Of a stretch of 64,000 nt of DNA, positions 25,850-33,518 are shown piece by piece. Each line of letters starts with the position of its first letter. Position 1 is the first letter of the stretch. Origin of the DNA: Streptomyces sp. Act143 (GTDB taxonomy: Bacteria > Actinomycetota > Actinomycetes > Streptomycetales > Streptomycetaceae); the NCBI RefSeq assembly GCF_003143935.1, contig NZ_QFRX01000001.1, positions 5,395,393-5,459,392 of the forward strand, read 5' to 3'. Position numbers and translations under genes: made by a program. Below the pieces are notes generated by a model. That model saw nothing but the letters and a program-made list of their open reading frames with translations, had not been told where the DNA came from and searched no databases.

Positions 25850-26420
25850 CGGTGTCTGGCCGCGCTGCCGCAGGAAGGGGGCGCCCGCCTCCCGGTGGTC
25901 GTAGAAGACCGCGTCGAGGATGGCCACGACGCCGGCCCGCTCCGGCAGGGCGCGGCAGACGCGAAGCCGTCGCCCTCGTGGGACCGGGCGGCGCCCAGGG
26001 GGCGGTTCTGCCTCGCGCCGGGCGACCGTCCGGGCCCCGCCACCGCCAGGTCCGCCGCCGACCGCACCCGTACCGACGCCGAGAGCCTCGGCGAGGCCCG
26101 GCACCTGACCGCCGGCTGGAGCGCTGGCCGGCTGACCGCGCAGCGCTCGCGCAGCGAACCACGGATCAGCCGCGCCCGCGCCCTGCGCAACGGCCGGGCC
26201 ACCACGAGACGGCGCGCCAGCAGCCGCGGCACACCGTGCGTACCGCGCTCGCGCACCAGGACGTCGGCATCGCTGTCTTCCCACTGGCCACCGCTGACGA
26301 GGTCGGTGAAGACGCGGCGGACATGGGCTTCGGGGCAGAGCTGCCCGGGGCCGGCCCCCGGTGGCGGGCGGCGGGGCATGCCGCCGCGGGCCGGGTGCCG
26401 GCGCCGTCGTCGCCCCGCTG
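25850..26420 (-). pseudogene. Gene remnant region with an aminotransferase C-terminal fragment
   Basis: This ~600-bp stretch has no credible intact gene. On the minus strand at about 25870-25975 it encodes RVCRALPERAGVVAILDAVFYDHREAG, clearly related to the segment FCRALPERCGVVAIPNSVFYDDPDAG of the intact aminotransferase at 41846-43027. The two copies are diverged, roughly three quarters identical over ~100 bp by eye, so it is not a recent duplicate. The rest (26000-26420, including VRRVFTDLVSGGQWED on the minus strand) I do not recognise. It marks the left border of the lanthipeptide island. Confidence 0.55.
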
Positions 26421-26423
26421 CGC

Positions 26424-27080
26424 TCAGGCGGTGAGCAGGGGGCGGGTCAGGCCGAGCCGGGCGGCGAGGACCGCCGTCTCGACGCGGTTGCGGGTGCCGA
26501 GCTTGCTGTAGATCACGCTCACGTGGTCCTTCACCGTGGCCGGGCTCAGCACCAGCTGACGGCCGATCTCGGCGTTCGACAGTCCCCCGGCGAGCATGGT
26601 GCAGACCTCGGACTCGCGGGGAGTGAGGGCACTGACCCGGGCCCGGACCTCCACGGGCAGGCTGGTGCGGTGCAGCTCGTCGATCAAGGAGAGCATGGCG
26701 TCCGAGGTGACGACCCGGTTGCCGGCGGCGACGGTGGCGATCGCGTTGTGCAGCACCTCGGGCGCGGCGTCCGGGTGGAGGACGGCCGCGGCCCCGCCGC
26801 GCAGCGCCTCACTGGCGACGTCCGCATCGACGTCACGCACCAGCAGGATGATCTCCAGCTGCTGCCTCTGGCGCCGGAGCGCGCTGAGATAGCGGGAGAT
26901 CCTGCGGGCGGACGGACGAAGGCCGGCCACGATGATGTCGGGGCGGTACCGGCGGGCGGCCAGGGCGACGTCGCTCTCGCTGCACGTGCCTTTGACCTCC
27001 ACACGGGGCGCCCCGTCCAGCACCGCACCGAGGCCCAGCCTCGCCAGATGATCATCGTGTGACACAAGAACGCCAATCAC
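26424..27080 (-). CDS. Atypical NarL/LuxR-type response regulator
   Basis: 218 residues. An N-terminal receiver-like domain and a standard C-terminal LuxR helix-turn-helix (LTPRESEVCTMLAGGLSNAEIGRQLVLSPATVKDHVSVIYSKLGTRNRVE). In the receiver the phosphoacceptor Asp is replaced by Gly (PDIIVAGLRPS instead of PDVVLMDLRMP), the switch Ser/Thr by Val, and the conserved Lys by His (VLHPDA). It cannot be phosphorylated in the usual way and no histidine kinase is adjacent. GTG 27080 with a GGGGGAAG site is preferred over ATG 27122. Divergent from the biosynthetic operon, so it is the likely pathway regulator of the lanthipeptide cluster. Confidence 0.82.
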   Translation of the reverse strand: MIGVLVSHDDHLARLGLGAVLDGAPRVEVKGTCSESDVALAARRYRPDIIVAGLRPSARRISRYLSALRRQRQQLEIILLVRDVDADVASEALRGGAAAVLHPDAAPEVLHNAIATVAAGNRVVTSDAMLSLIDELHRTSLPVEVRARVSALTPRESEVCTMLAGGLSNAEIGRQLVLSPATVKDHVSVIYSKLGTRNRVETAVLAARLGLTRPLLTA

Positions 27081-27398
27081 GTGCTTCCCCCATGTGTGGT
27101 TTTGCTCCCGCCTGTTGGTCATCAAGCGGAACTTAGCGATCAATCGTGCGGGCACCACGAACCGATCTCAATCTTTTCTCTCAAAGTTGAGCTTCTGCAG
27201 AGGTTCGTGAGCCGTTGCCTGTGTGAACCATGTGAAGAATAGGCCAACTTCCGACACCTGTGCCGCGGACGCCGGTGTCCCGTGCCGACCCGTCCGGCGT
27301 GCCGCGCCGCAGCCCCGCGGAAGTCTCGACTACGGCGCTGACCTGATCTTTCTGTCCGCGCGCGCCGCCGCGCCGGTACCCGCCTGGCGGGCCCGCCG

Positions 27399-27440
27399 CC
27401 CTGCCGTCCGGCGGGGTTCGCCCCCCGCCGGACGGCGGGG
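27399..27440 (+). promoter_or_regulatory. Long GC hairpin in the leader of the lanthipeptide operon
   Basis: GCCGTCCGGCGGGG (27403-27416) pairs perfectly with CCCCGCCGGACGGC (27423-27436) and the stem extends three further pairs past one mismatch. It lies about 95 nt before lanK in the 453-bp region between the divergent regulator and the operon. It may be a transcription barrier or attenuator. The rest of that region (27081-27398) shows no gene. Confidence 0.5.
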
Positions 27441-27533
27441 TGACGGGCCCCGTACGGCCGATGTGCGGACCGGACAGCCATGGGCATCATCCATCCCGCG
27501 ATGCCTACAGAAACATCACAGCCAGGGGGTCAA

Positions 27534-28670
27534 GTGCAGGGACAGCGCGCCACATTCACCCCGTCGGATCTGGAGGCGGTACCGGCGGTCAACGCTCTGC
27601 TGGGCCGGCTCGGTCTCGGACGGCTCGCGACCGAGGACGTGGAGTCTCTCTTCGGCCGCAATGAGAACTGGGCCGGGACGACCTCGGCGGGCGTGGGCGT
27701 GTTCGTCAAGCGGGTCTCCCTCGACGGCGGCCCCGAGGACGCGGCGCTCCGGATCGCCCGCAGCCGGTCCTTCGCCACCATGATCGCGGCGCACGGTTCC
27801 CCCGACCTTCACACTCCGGAACTCATCGGGGAGGACGCCACCTCCCAGGTGCTGGTGTTCCGGCTGCTCGACGAGACGCGCACGTTCGCCGAACTGTCCG
27901 CGGACGAAGAACTGGACGCGGCTCTGGCCCGGCGCGCCGGACGGGCCGTCGGTGTGCTGCACGGCCTGGGCGAGGCCCTCGACGGCACGACTCATGCGGA
28001 CGGCCTGGACCGCTCGTCCTTCCCCTTCCCCAGCCTGGGGCTGCTGCGTGCGCTTCCCCTCAGCGGCTTCATGAACCTGACCTTCGCGGAGGTCACGCTC
28101 TGGCGCATCCTGCACGGCGACCCCGAACTCACCGAGGCTCTGGCCGCGTTGCGCCGCTCGGAGGCGGCCGCGCCACAGGTCACGGCCCACTGTGACCTGC
28201 GCTTCGACCAGTTCCTGCTGTCGCACGGCACGCTCCATCTGACCGACGGCGAGGAGTTCCGCTGGGCGGACGCGGCCCGCGACATCGGCTCCCTGGCAGG
28301 CGAGTGGCTCTTCCGAGCCATCACCGGCCTCACCTCACCCGGGCGGGACGCCCCGCCGGCCGCGCTCGTCGTGCGCGAGGCCACGCACGAGGAGATCGTC
28401 GCGCGCGGTGTCGCCGAGATGGACCGGGTCCGTCCGCTGATCAGCGCGTTCTGGGCCGGTTACCGCTCCACCCGGACCACCGCCGACTCGCAACTGGCCA
28501 CCCGCGCCACCGCGTTCGCGGGCTGGCACATGATCGACCGCGCCATGGCGACGGCCGGCCGCGGCAGCCGGCTGCCCGCGGTCACCCGGGCGGCCATGGG
28601 CGTGGGACGTACCGCACTGCTCGCCCCGCAGAACTTCGTCGGGGCCCTCGGACTGGAGGCAGGACGATGA
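27534..28670 (+). CDS. Class V lanthipeptide kinase-like protein (LanK)
   Basis: 378 residues, phosphotransferase fold. An N-lobe with VGVFVKRVS (candidate ATP-binding Lys, about residue 58), the catalytic loop AHCDLRFDQFLL (~216-227; a Gln where Asn is usual) and a WADAARDIGSLAGEW segment in the metal-binding position. In class V lanthipeptide systems such a kinase phosphorylates precursor Ser/Thr, and the HopA1-like partner eliminates phosphate to give Dha/Dhb. The next gene is exactly that partner, overlapping by 4 nt. GTG 27534 with a GGGGG site is chosen; ATG 27501 or 27480 are in frame but lack sites. Confidence 0.8.
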   Translation: MQGQRATFTPSDLEAVPAVNALLGRLGLGRLATEDVESLFGRNENWAGTTSAGVGVFVKRVSLDGGPEDAALRIARSRSFATMIAAHGSPDLHTPELIGEDATSQVLVFRLLDETRTFAELSADEELDAALARRAGRAVGVLHGLGEALDGTTHADGLDRSSFPFPSLGLLRALPLSGFMNLTFAEVTLWRILHGDPELTEALAALRRSEAAAPQVTAHCDLRFDQFLLSHGTLHLTDGEEFRWADAARDIGSLAGEWLFRAITGLTSPGRDAPPAALVVREATHEEIVARGVAEMDRVRPLISAFWAGYRSTRTTADSQLATRATAFAGWHMIDRAMATAGRGSRLPAVTRAAMGVGRTALLAPQNFVGALGLEAGR

Positions 28671-29716
28671 CGACGCTGCGGACCGACCCGATACCCCTCA
28701 CCGTCGACGGGCTCGCCCCCCGGCTGGCCCGGGCGCTCGACACGGTGCACATCGCCGACGACGGGCTGGCGGCCCGCGTCGGAACGGCCGAGGTCACCGC
28801 CGACACCCCGGTGAAACTGCGCGACCGGCTGGCCGTGTCGCTCTACGAGAACCTGCACGCGGGCCGCCCCGGCGGTGAGGAGACGCTGCCGCGCACCCTG
28901 CGCGACACTGCCTTCGAACAGCCCCTGCACGAGGCGACCCCGCACACCACGACGCCGTACCGGGCCCGGATGCACGGGCTGCATGACGACCAGCCCGTGA
29001 TGGAGATCGAGGGCGTGCGCGTGCTGGTGCCGGCCACTGGTCCGCACGGCCCGACGGACCCCGACGGCACCCTGCGCGCCGCGGCCCTGCGCGCGACGCG
29101 GGCATCCGAGGCGGTGTGGGCCGACCTCGTGGTGCCCGCCGTGCGGCCCGCGCTGTCACCGGGGTTCTTCCTCGCGGACGGCTCGCGCGGACGGCCCGCC
29201 GGCGGGCCGGTGCTGCGCCTGTACACGCACATCACGCAGGCCCGGTACGCGGCGGACGTGTGGGGCGTCGTGCTGGGCGCACTGGAATCGGCCGCGGTCC
29301 CCTACCGGGCCAAGGTGTCCTCCTCCCCGCTGCTGTTCCCGCGCCGTGACGCGCTCGTCGTCTACCTGGACACCGGCGCGCTGCACGCCCTGGACGCGGT
29401 GCGCGAGGCGGTGCGGGACGTGCCGGGCCTGGGGCCCGACACCTCCCCGTTCACGTACGAGATCGCGCCGGGCTTCGCTGCCGCGTGGGAGCCCGACGAC
29501 GAGCGGCCGGGCCGCCGCCACATGAGTTTCGGCGAGCACCGCTCCGCCCTCGTGGCGCAGGCACTGGTCGAGCACGCCCTGTCCCCGGAGCACCCGTCGC
29601 GGGACGCGGCGGTCGCCCACGCGCTGCGCGAGGCGGGCGTCGACCCGGCCCACCCGGCGCGCGGGCTGCGCCAGCCGCACGCCGATCCGCGGGTGAGTCC
29701 GCGCAAGGAGGCGTGA
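28667..29716 (+). CDS. HopA1-domain lyase-like protein (LanY)
   Basis: 349 residues. The central and C-terminal part (VLRLYTHITQARYAADVWGVVLGALESAAVPYRAKVSSSP, RRDALVVYLDT, PGFAAAWEPDD, SFGEHRSALVAQAL) is typical of the HopA1/HrmA-like domain that in thioamitide and class V lanthipeptide clusters pairs with a kinase-like protein. By homology it would remove phosphate from phospho-Ser/Thr. Conserved basic residues around YRAKVSS and the C-terminal FGEHRS segment fit a phosphothreonine-lyase-like site (inference). ATG overlaps the lanK stop (ATGA). Confidence 0.82.
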   Translation: MTTLRTDPIPLTVDGLAPRLARALDTVHIADDGLAARVGTAEVTADTPVKLRDRLAVSLYENLHAGRPGGEETLPRTLRDTAFEQPLHEATPHTTTPYRARMHGLHDDQPVMEIEGVRVLVPATGPHGPTDPDGTLRAAALRATRASEAVWADLVVPAVRPALSPGFFLADGSRGRPAGGPVLRLYTHITQARYAADVWGVVLGALESAAVPYRAKVSSSPLLFPRRDALVVYLDTGALHALDAVREAVRDVPGLGPDTSPFTYEIAPGFAAAWEPDDERPGRRHMSFGEHRSALVAQALVEHALSPEHPSRDAAVAHALREAGVDPAHPARGLRQPHADPRVSPRKEA

Positions 29717-29718
29717 GC

Positions 29719-30167
29719 GTGCCCAGGCCGCCGGCGCTGCCGGCCAAGGACAAGACACGGCTGGTCCTCTCGGTACTGGCCAAGGAGTGCACGGTCTCGG
29801 AGGCCGCCCGCGCTGCCCAGGTGTCGGAGCAGTCCATCGCGAACTGGCGTCGCCAATTCATCGAGGGCGGCAGCATGGCGCTGGCCGGTGCGGCCCCGCC
29901 GTCGGGCTCGCAGCGCGAGGCGGCCCTCACCGAGGAGGTGCACCGGCTCAAGCAGGCGCTCGGCGAGGCGTACGTGGAAGTGATGGCCTGGCGGCGCACG
30001 GGGGACCGCCCCAGGGTCCCTTCGAGGACCTCGAAGCGCTCCGCACCGAACTGGGAATCCCCGTTTCGAGGTACTGCGTGATCTTGGGAATCCCTCGCCG
30101 GACCTACACCCGGCGACTGCAACAACATCGAACGCGGGAGGAGCACGACGATGCACGGTCCGACTGA
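29719..30167 (+). pseudogene. Transposase-like HTH protein, frameshifted
   Basis: The GTG at 29719 (AAGGAG site) opens a frame of 120 codons to 30081. It holds a Hin/IS3-OrfA-type helix-turn-helix (CTVSEAARAAQVSEQSIANWRRQFIEGG) and a coiled coil (LTEEVHRLKQALGEAYVEVMAWRR). After the G-run near 30000 the frame loses sense, while the neighbouring frame continues GPFEDLEALRTELGIPVSRYCVILGIPRRTYTRRLQQH to 30167, the usual start of an IS3-type OrfB. So one frameshift interrupts a single protein, or it mimics OrfA/OrfB slippage. No terminal inverted repeats or DDE domain are present. It sits inside the operon, overlapping the next gene by 17 nt, and could act as a DNA-binding protein in truncated form. 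Confidence 0.55.
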
Positions 30168-31017
30168 TGTCGTGACGCCGGCCATCGCCGTACGGGACCT
30201 GACCATGCGGTACGGGCGCCAGGACGTGCTGCGGGGAGTCGATCTGACGGTCGAGCAGGGGGAGTTGCTGGCCCTGCTCGGCCCCAACGGGGCGGGGAAG
30301 ACCACCACCGTCGAGATCCTCGAGGGCTTCCGGACGCCGACCGAAGGACACGTCGAGGTGCTGGGCCAGGACCCGGCGCGCGCGGACGAACGGTGGCGCG
30401 CGCAGGTCGGCGTGGTGCTCCAGTCCTGGCGCGACCACGCCCGGTGGCGGGTGGGCGAACTGCTGGAGCACGTCGCCTCGTACTACCCCGCGCCGCGTTC
30501 CGTGGCCGGGACCCTCGACACGCTGGGGCTGACCGCGCAGGCCCGCAAGACGTGCCGGGAGCTCTCCGGCGGCCAGCGGCGACGCCTGGACGTCGCCCTG
30601 GGGATCATCGGCGACCCGCGGCTGCTGTTCCTGGACGAGCCGACGGCGGGATTCGACCCGGTGGCGCGCCGCGAGTTCCACGAGCTGATCGAGCGGCTGC
30701 GGGAGGACGGCATGACGATGGTGCTGACCACGCACGACCTGAACGAGGCGGAGCGGCTCGCCGACCGCACGGCCGTGCTGATCGACGGCCGGATCGCCGC
30801 CTTCGGCACGGGCGCGCAGCTCGCCGAGGAGGCGCGGGCACGGGCCCGGGTCGTCTGGACGGACGGCGGGGAACGCCGCGAGCAACGGGCGGCGGACCCG
30901 TCCCGTCTGGTGTGGGAGCTGCACCAGAAGTTCGGCGGACCGATCCCTGGGCTGGAGGTCCACCGGCCCACGTTGGAGGACGTGTACCTGCGCATGGTCG
31001 CGGAGGCGGAGGGGTGA
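30151..31017 (+). CDS. ABC transporter ATPase (ABC-2 type exporter)
   Basis: 288 residues. Walker A GPNGAGKTTT (~43-52), signature LSGGQRRR, Walker B RLLFLDEPTAG and switch His in TTHDLNEAE; the C-terminal ~70 residues form the regulatory tail typical of drug-resistance and antibiotic ABC-2 exporters. With the following permease it probably exports the lanthipeptide or confers self-immunity. ATG preceded by GGGAGGAG. The downstream permease overlaps or abuts. Confidence 0.92.
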   Translation: MHGPTDVVTPAIAVRDLTMRYGRQDVLRGVDLTVEQGELLALLGPNGAGKTTTVEILEGFRTPTEGHVEVLGQDPARADERWRAQVGVVLQSWRDHARWRVGELLEHVASYYPAPRSVAGTLDTLGLTAQARKTCRELSGGQRRRLDVALGIIGDPRLLFLDEPTAGFDPVARREFHELIERLREDGMTMVLTTHDLNEAERLADRTAVLIDGRIAAFGTGAQLAEEARARARVVWTDGGERREQRAADPSRLVWELHQKFGGPIPGLEVHRPTLEDVYLRMVAEAEG

Positions 31018-31019
31018 AC

Positions 31020-31898
31020 ATGAAACGTGGGGACGGGACGTCGCCGGGGCCGCGCGGCGCCGGACACGGGTCCGGGCGGGTGCTGGCGGTCGGGGTCCGC
31101 CGGGGGCTGATCGAGGTGCACCAGCTGGTGCGCACTCCGCGCGAGGCGTTCACGCTGCTGAGCACCCCCCTGCTGTTCATCGTGCTGGGGGCGGTCGTCG
31201 ACGGCGACATACCCGGCTCGGCCGTGCCGATGGCTGATCTGCTGGTGGCCGGCGGCGTGACCACGATGGTGGTCCAGGCGGGGCTCCTGACGTTGGTGCA
31301 GACGCTGGCCGTGGAGCGGGAGGACGGCACCCTGCTGCGCATGCGGGCGGTGCCGCACGGCATGCCCGCCTATCTCGTGGCCAAGACCGTCGTGGTGGTG
31401 ACGACCGCGGTGGGCGGTGGCGCGCTGACCCTGGCGGCGGGAGTGCTGGTGCTCGGCACGTCGGGGCCCGGGAGCGTCCGGGACTGGCTCGTGCTGCTGT
31501 CCGTGCCCGCCATCGGGCTGCTCGCCCTGGTTCCGCTGGGCGCGGTGCTCGGGGCCGTACTGCCCAACGCCCGTGAGGCGCTGGGCTTCCTGATGATCCC
31601 GCTGCTGGCCCTGATGCTGTTCTCGGGCATCTACTTCCCCGTCACCTCGTTGCCGGGCGCCGTGCAGGACGTCGTCCAGGGCTTCCCCCTGAAGTGGACG
31701 GCCCAGGGCGTGCGGGCCGCGCTGCTGCCCGACGCGGCGCTCGCCGCGGAGGCGGGCAGCACCTGGGATCTGCCGAAGGTGTACCTGATCAACGGCGCCT
31801 GGGCCCTCGCGGGCTTCCTGGTCGCCCCGCGCGTCCTGCGCCGGATGACCCGGCGCGCGACCGGCGCCCGACCCGAGAAAGCCGAGGCTGAGGCATGA
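31020..31898 (+). CDS. ABC-2 type permease
   Basis: 292 residues, six membrane segments (TLLSTPLLFIVLGAVV, ALTLAAGVLVLG, IGLLALVPLGAVLGAVL, FLMIPLLALMLFSGIYFP and others). The MIPLLALMLFSGIYFPVTSLP segment is the ABC-2 signature. It pairs with the ATPase just upstream; a GTG at 31014 overlapping the ATPase stop is an alternative start. Cytoplasmic membrane; likely self-protection or export. Confidence 0.88.
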   Translation: MKRGDGTSPGPRGAGHGSGRVLAVGVRRGLIEVHQLVRTPREAFTLLSTPLLFIVLGAVVDGDIPGSAVPMADLLVAGGVTTMVVQAGLLTLVQTLAVEREDGTLLRMRAVPHGMPAYLVAKTVVVVTTAVGGGALTLAAGVLVLGTSGPGSVRDWLVLLSVPAIGLLALVPLGAVLGAVLPNAREALGFLMIPLLALMLFSGIYFPVTSLPGAVQDVVQGFPLKWTAQGVRAALLPDAALAAEAGSTWDLPKVYLINGAWALAGFLVAPRVLRRMTRRATGARPEKAEAEA

Positions 31899-32878
31899 AC
31901 CGTCCCCTGAAGCACATATCCGCGATCTTCCCGATCCAGCCCGACGCACTGGACCCGATGGTGGAGATCGGCACGTTCGCCCGCGACGCCGGGGTGCGCC
32001 GACTCTGGCTCGGGCAGTCGCTGCGGGTCGAGACGCACCTGGCGCTCGCGGCGTTCGCCGCCCGGGTCCCCGGGGTGGCGCTCGGCACCAGCGTGGCGCT
32101 GACGATCCTGCGCCACCCGTACCAGGCGGCTGTCGAGGCGCGCTCGATCAGCGCGCTGTCCGGCGCCCCGTACGTGGCGGGGTTCGGCCCGGGACCGGTG
32201 GGTTTCCAGCGCCAGCTGCTCGGCGAGCCGTACCCGAAGCCGCTGCGCGCCATGCGGGAGTACGTGACGGTGATGCGCCGGCTGCTGGACAGCGAACGGG
32301 TCGTGCACGAGGGCGAGTACTTCACGTCGACGGCACCGCTCATGCACGTACCGGCGCCGCCCATCGAGGTGGGCCTCGGGGTGCTGCGCACCGGCATGGC
32401 CCGCACGGTGGGCGAGGTCGCGGACGCCGCGATCACCTGGTTGACACCGCACTGGTACATCAAGGACGCGCTGATCCCCGCCATGGTGCGGGGGGCCGAG
32501 CAGGCCGGGCGGGTCCGTCCGCCGCGGGTGGTGTCGGTGCTGCACGCCGCGCTGGAGCGGCCCGGCCGCAACCTGCGCCGCACCGTCTTCACGGCGACCG
32601 GACCGCACCTGTCGTCGGAGCACTACACGGACATGCTGCGCCGTGCCGGCGTGCCGGCGGACCCGGCCGAACCGGTCAAGGGCGCGGAGGCACTCATCGA
32701 GCAGCAGGTGTTCGCCACGGGCACGGCGCAGGACATCGCGAAGGTGGTCCGTGCGCATCGCGAGGCCGGGGTCGACGAAGTGGTGCTCAACGTCTGCGGT
32801 GTCTATCTCACCGAGGGCGACCGGGCGGCCATGGAGGACCTCGGCGAGATCCTGGAAGCGGTCGCGGCCGATGACTGA
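31895..32878 (+). CDS. F420-dependent LLM reductase (LanJ/LxmJ-type)
   Basis: 327 residues, luciferase-like TIM barrel. VALTILRHPYQAAVEARSISALSG, YVAGFGPGPVGFQRQLLG and GLGVLRTGMARTVGEVADAAITW are F420-binding-family hallmarks. In the lexapeptide system an F420H2-dependent enzyme of this family reduces dehydroalanine to D-alanine; that role is inferred here from context. ATG overlaps the permease stop (ATGA); the next gene overlaps its end by 8 nt. Confidence 0.85.
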   Translation: MNRPLKHISAIFPIQPDALDPMVEIGTFARDAGVRRLWLGQSLRVETHLALAAFAARVPGVALGTSVALTILRHPYQAAVEARSISALSGAPYVAGFGPGPVGFQRQLLGEPYPKPLRAMREYVTVMRRLLDSERVVHEGEYFTSTAPLMHVPAPPIEVGLGVLRTGMARTVGEVADAAITWLTPHWYIKDALIPAMVRGAEQAGRVRPPRVVSVLHAALERPGRNLRRTVFTATGPHLSSEHYTDMLRRAGVPADPAEPVKGAEALIEQQVFATGTAQDIAKVVRAHREAGVDEVVLNVCGVYLTEGDRAAMEDLGEILEAVAADD

Positions 32879-33518
32879 CACGACGCTCCATCCGGAGCTG
32901 GGCGAGATCCCGGTGTTCCGTGGGCGGCGGCTGGTCCTCGTGGTGACCGGTTCCCTCAGCGCGGCGCACACGCCGTTCTGGACGAACTGGCTGCGGCACG
33001 CGTACCCGGAGACGGAGCTGCGGGTGGTGCTGACGCGCTCGGCGGGCCGGTTCGTGACGCGGCAGGCGCTGGCCTCGCTCAGCGGTACCGCGGTCGAGAC
33101 GGATCTCTGGCCGGACGAGCCCGCCACGAGCGCCCTGCACGTCGAACTGGCGGAGTGGGCGGACACGTTCGTGGTGGCGCCCGCGACGCTCGGCTTCTGC
33201 ACCCGGCTGGCGAACGGCATGGGCGACAGCCCCGTGCTGCTGGCCATGCAGTGCAGCACGGTCCCGCAGGTGCTGGCGCCCGCGCTGCCGCCCGGCGGTC
33301 TGACCTCCCGGGCGTACGAGCGGGCCCGGGACCTGCTGGCAGGGGCACCGCACGTGGCGGTGGTGCCGCCGGTCGCGGGGCTGAGCAGCACCACCGGTCG
33401 CCGGGACGCCGCGCTCAACGCGCCGATGCCGACGGTGATCGCGACAGCCGAACGGCTCCGGACGGCGATCGCGCGGCAGCGGACCGCCGGCCGTCCGGAC
33501 ACCCGGGCCGCGTCGTGA
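32871..33518 (+). CDS. HFCD flavoprotein, peptidyl-cysteine decarboxylase (LanD)
   Basis: 215 residues. Homo-oligomeric FMN-dependent Cys decarboxylase fold of EpiD/MibD/LxmD. RRLVLVVTGSLSAAHTPFW is the FMN-binding start; the active-site His is in SALHVELAEWADTFVVAPAT (about residues 86-105), followed by TLGFCTRLANGMGDSPVLLAM (compare the PASANT and PxMNxxMW motifs, both altered). It should oxidatively decarboxylate the precursors' C-terminal Cys, and all three precursors end in Thr-X4-Cys. The enethiol then adds to Dhb to form AviMeCys. Confidence 0.87.
   Translation: MTDTTLHPELGEIPVFRGRRLVLVVTGSLSAAHTPFWTNWLRHAYPETELRVVLTRSAGRFVTRQALASLSGTAVETDLWPDEPATSALHVELAEWADTFVVAPATLGFCTRLANGMGDSPVLLAMQCSTVPQVLAPALPPGGLTSRAYERARDLLAGAPHVAVVPPVAGLSSTTGRRDAALNAPMPTVIATAERLRTAIARQRTAGRPDTRAAS

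Noticed and set aside
27534..29716. Thioamitide (thioviridamide-type) cluster
   Set aside because: The kinase/HopA1 pair and decarboxylase also occur there, but no YcaO or TfuA gene is present, while an F420 reductase and M16 pair of class V lanthipeptides are.
29719..30167. Insertion sequence of the IS3 type
   Set aside because: Only an HTH segment and a scrap of OrfB-like sequence are present; no DDE catalytic domain, terminal inverted repeats or target duplication were found.
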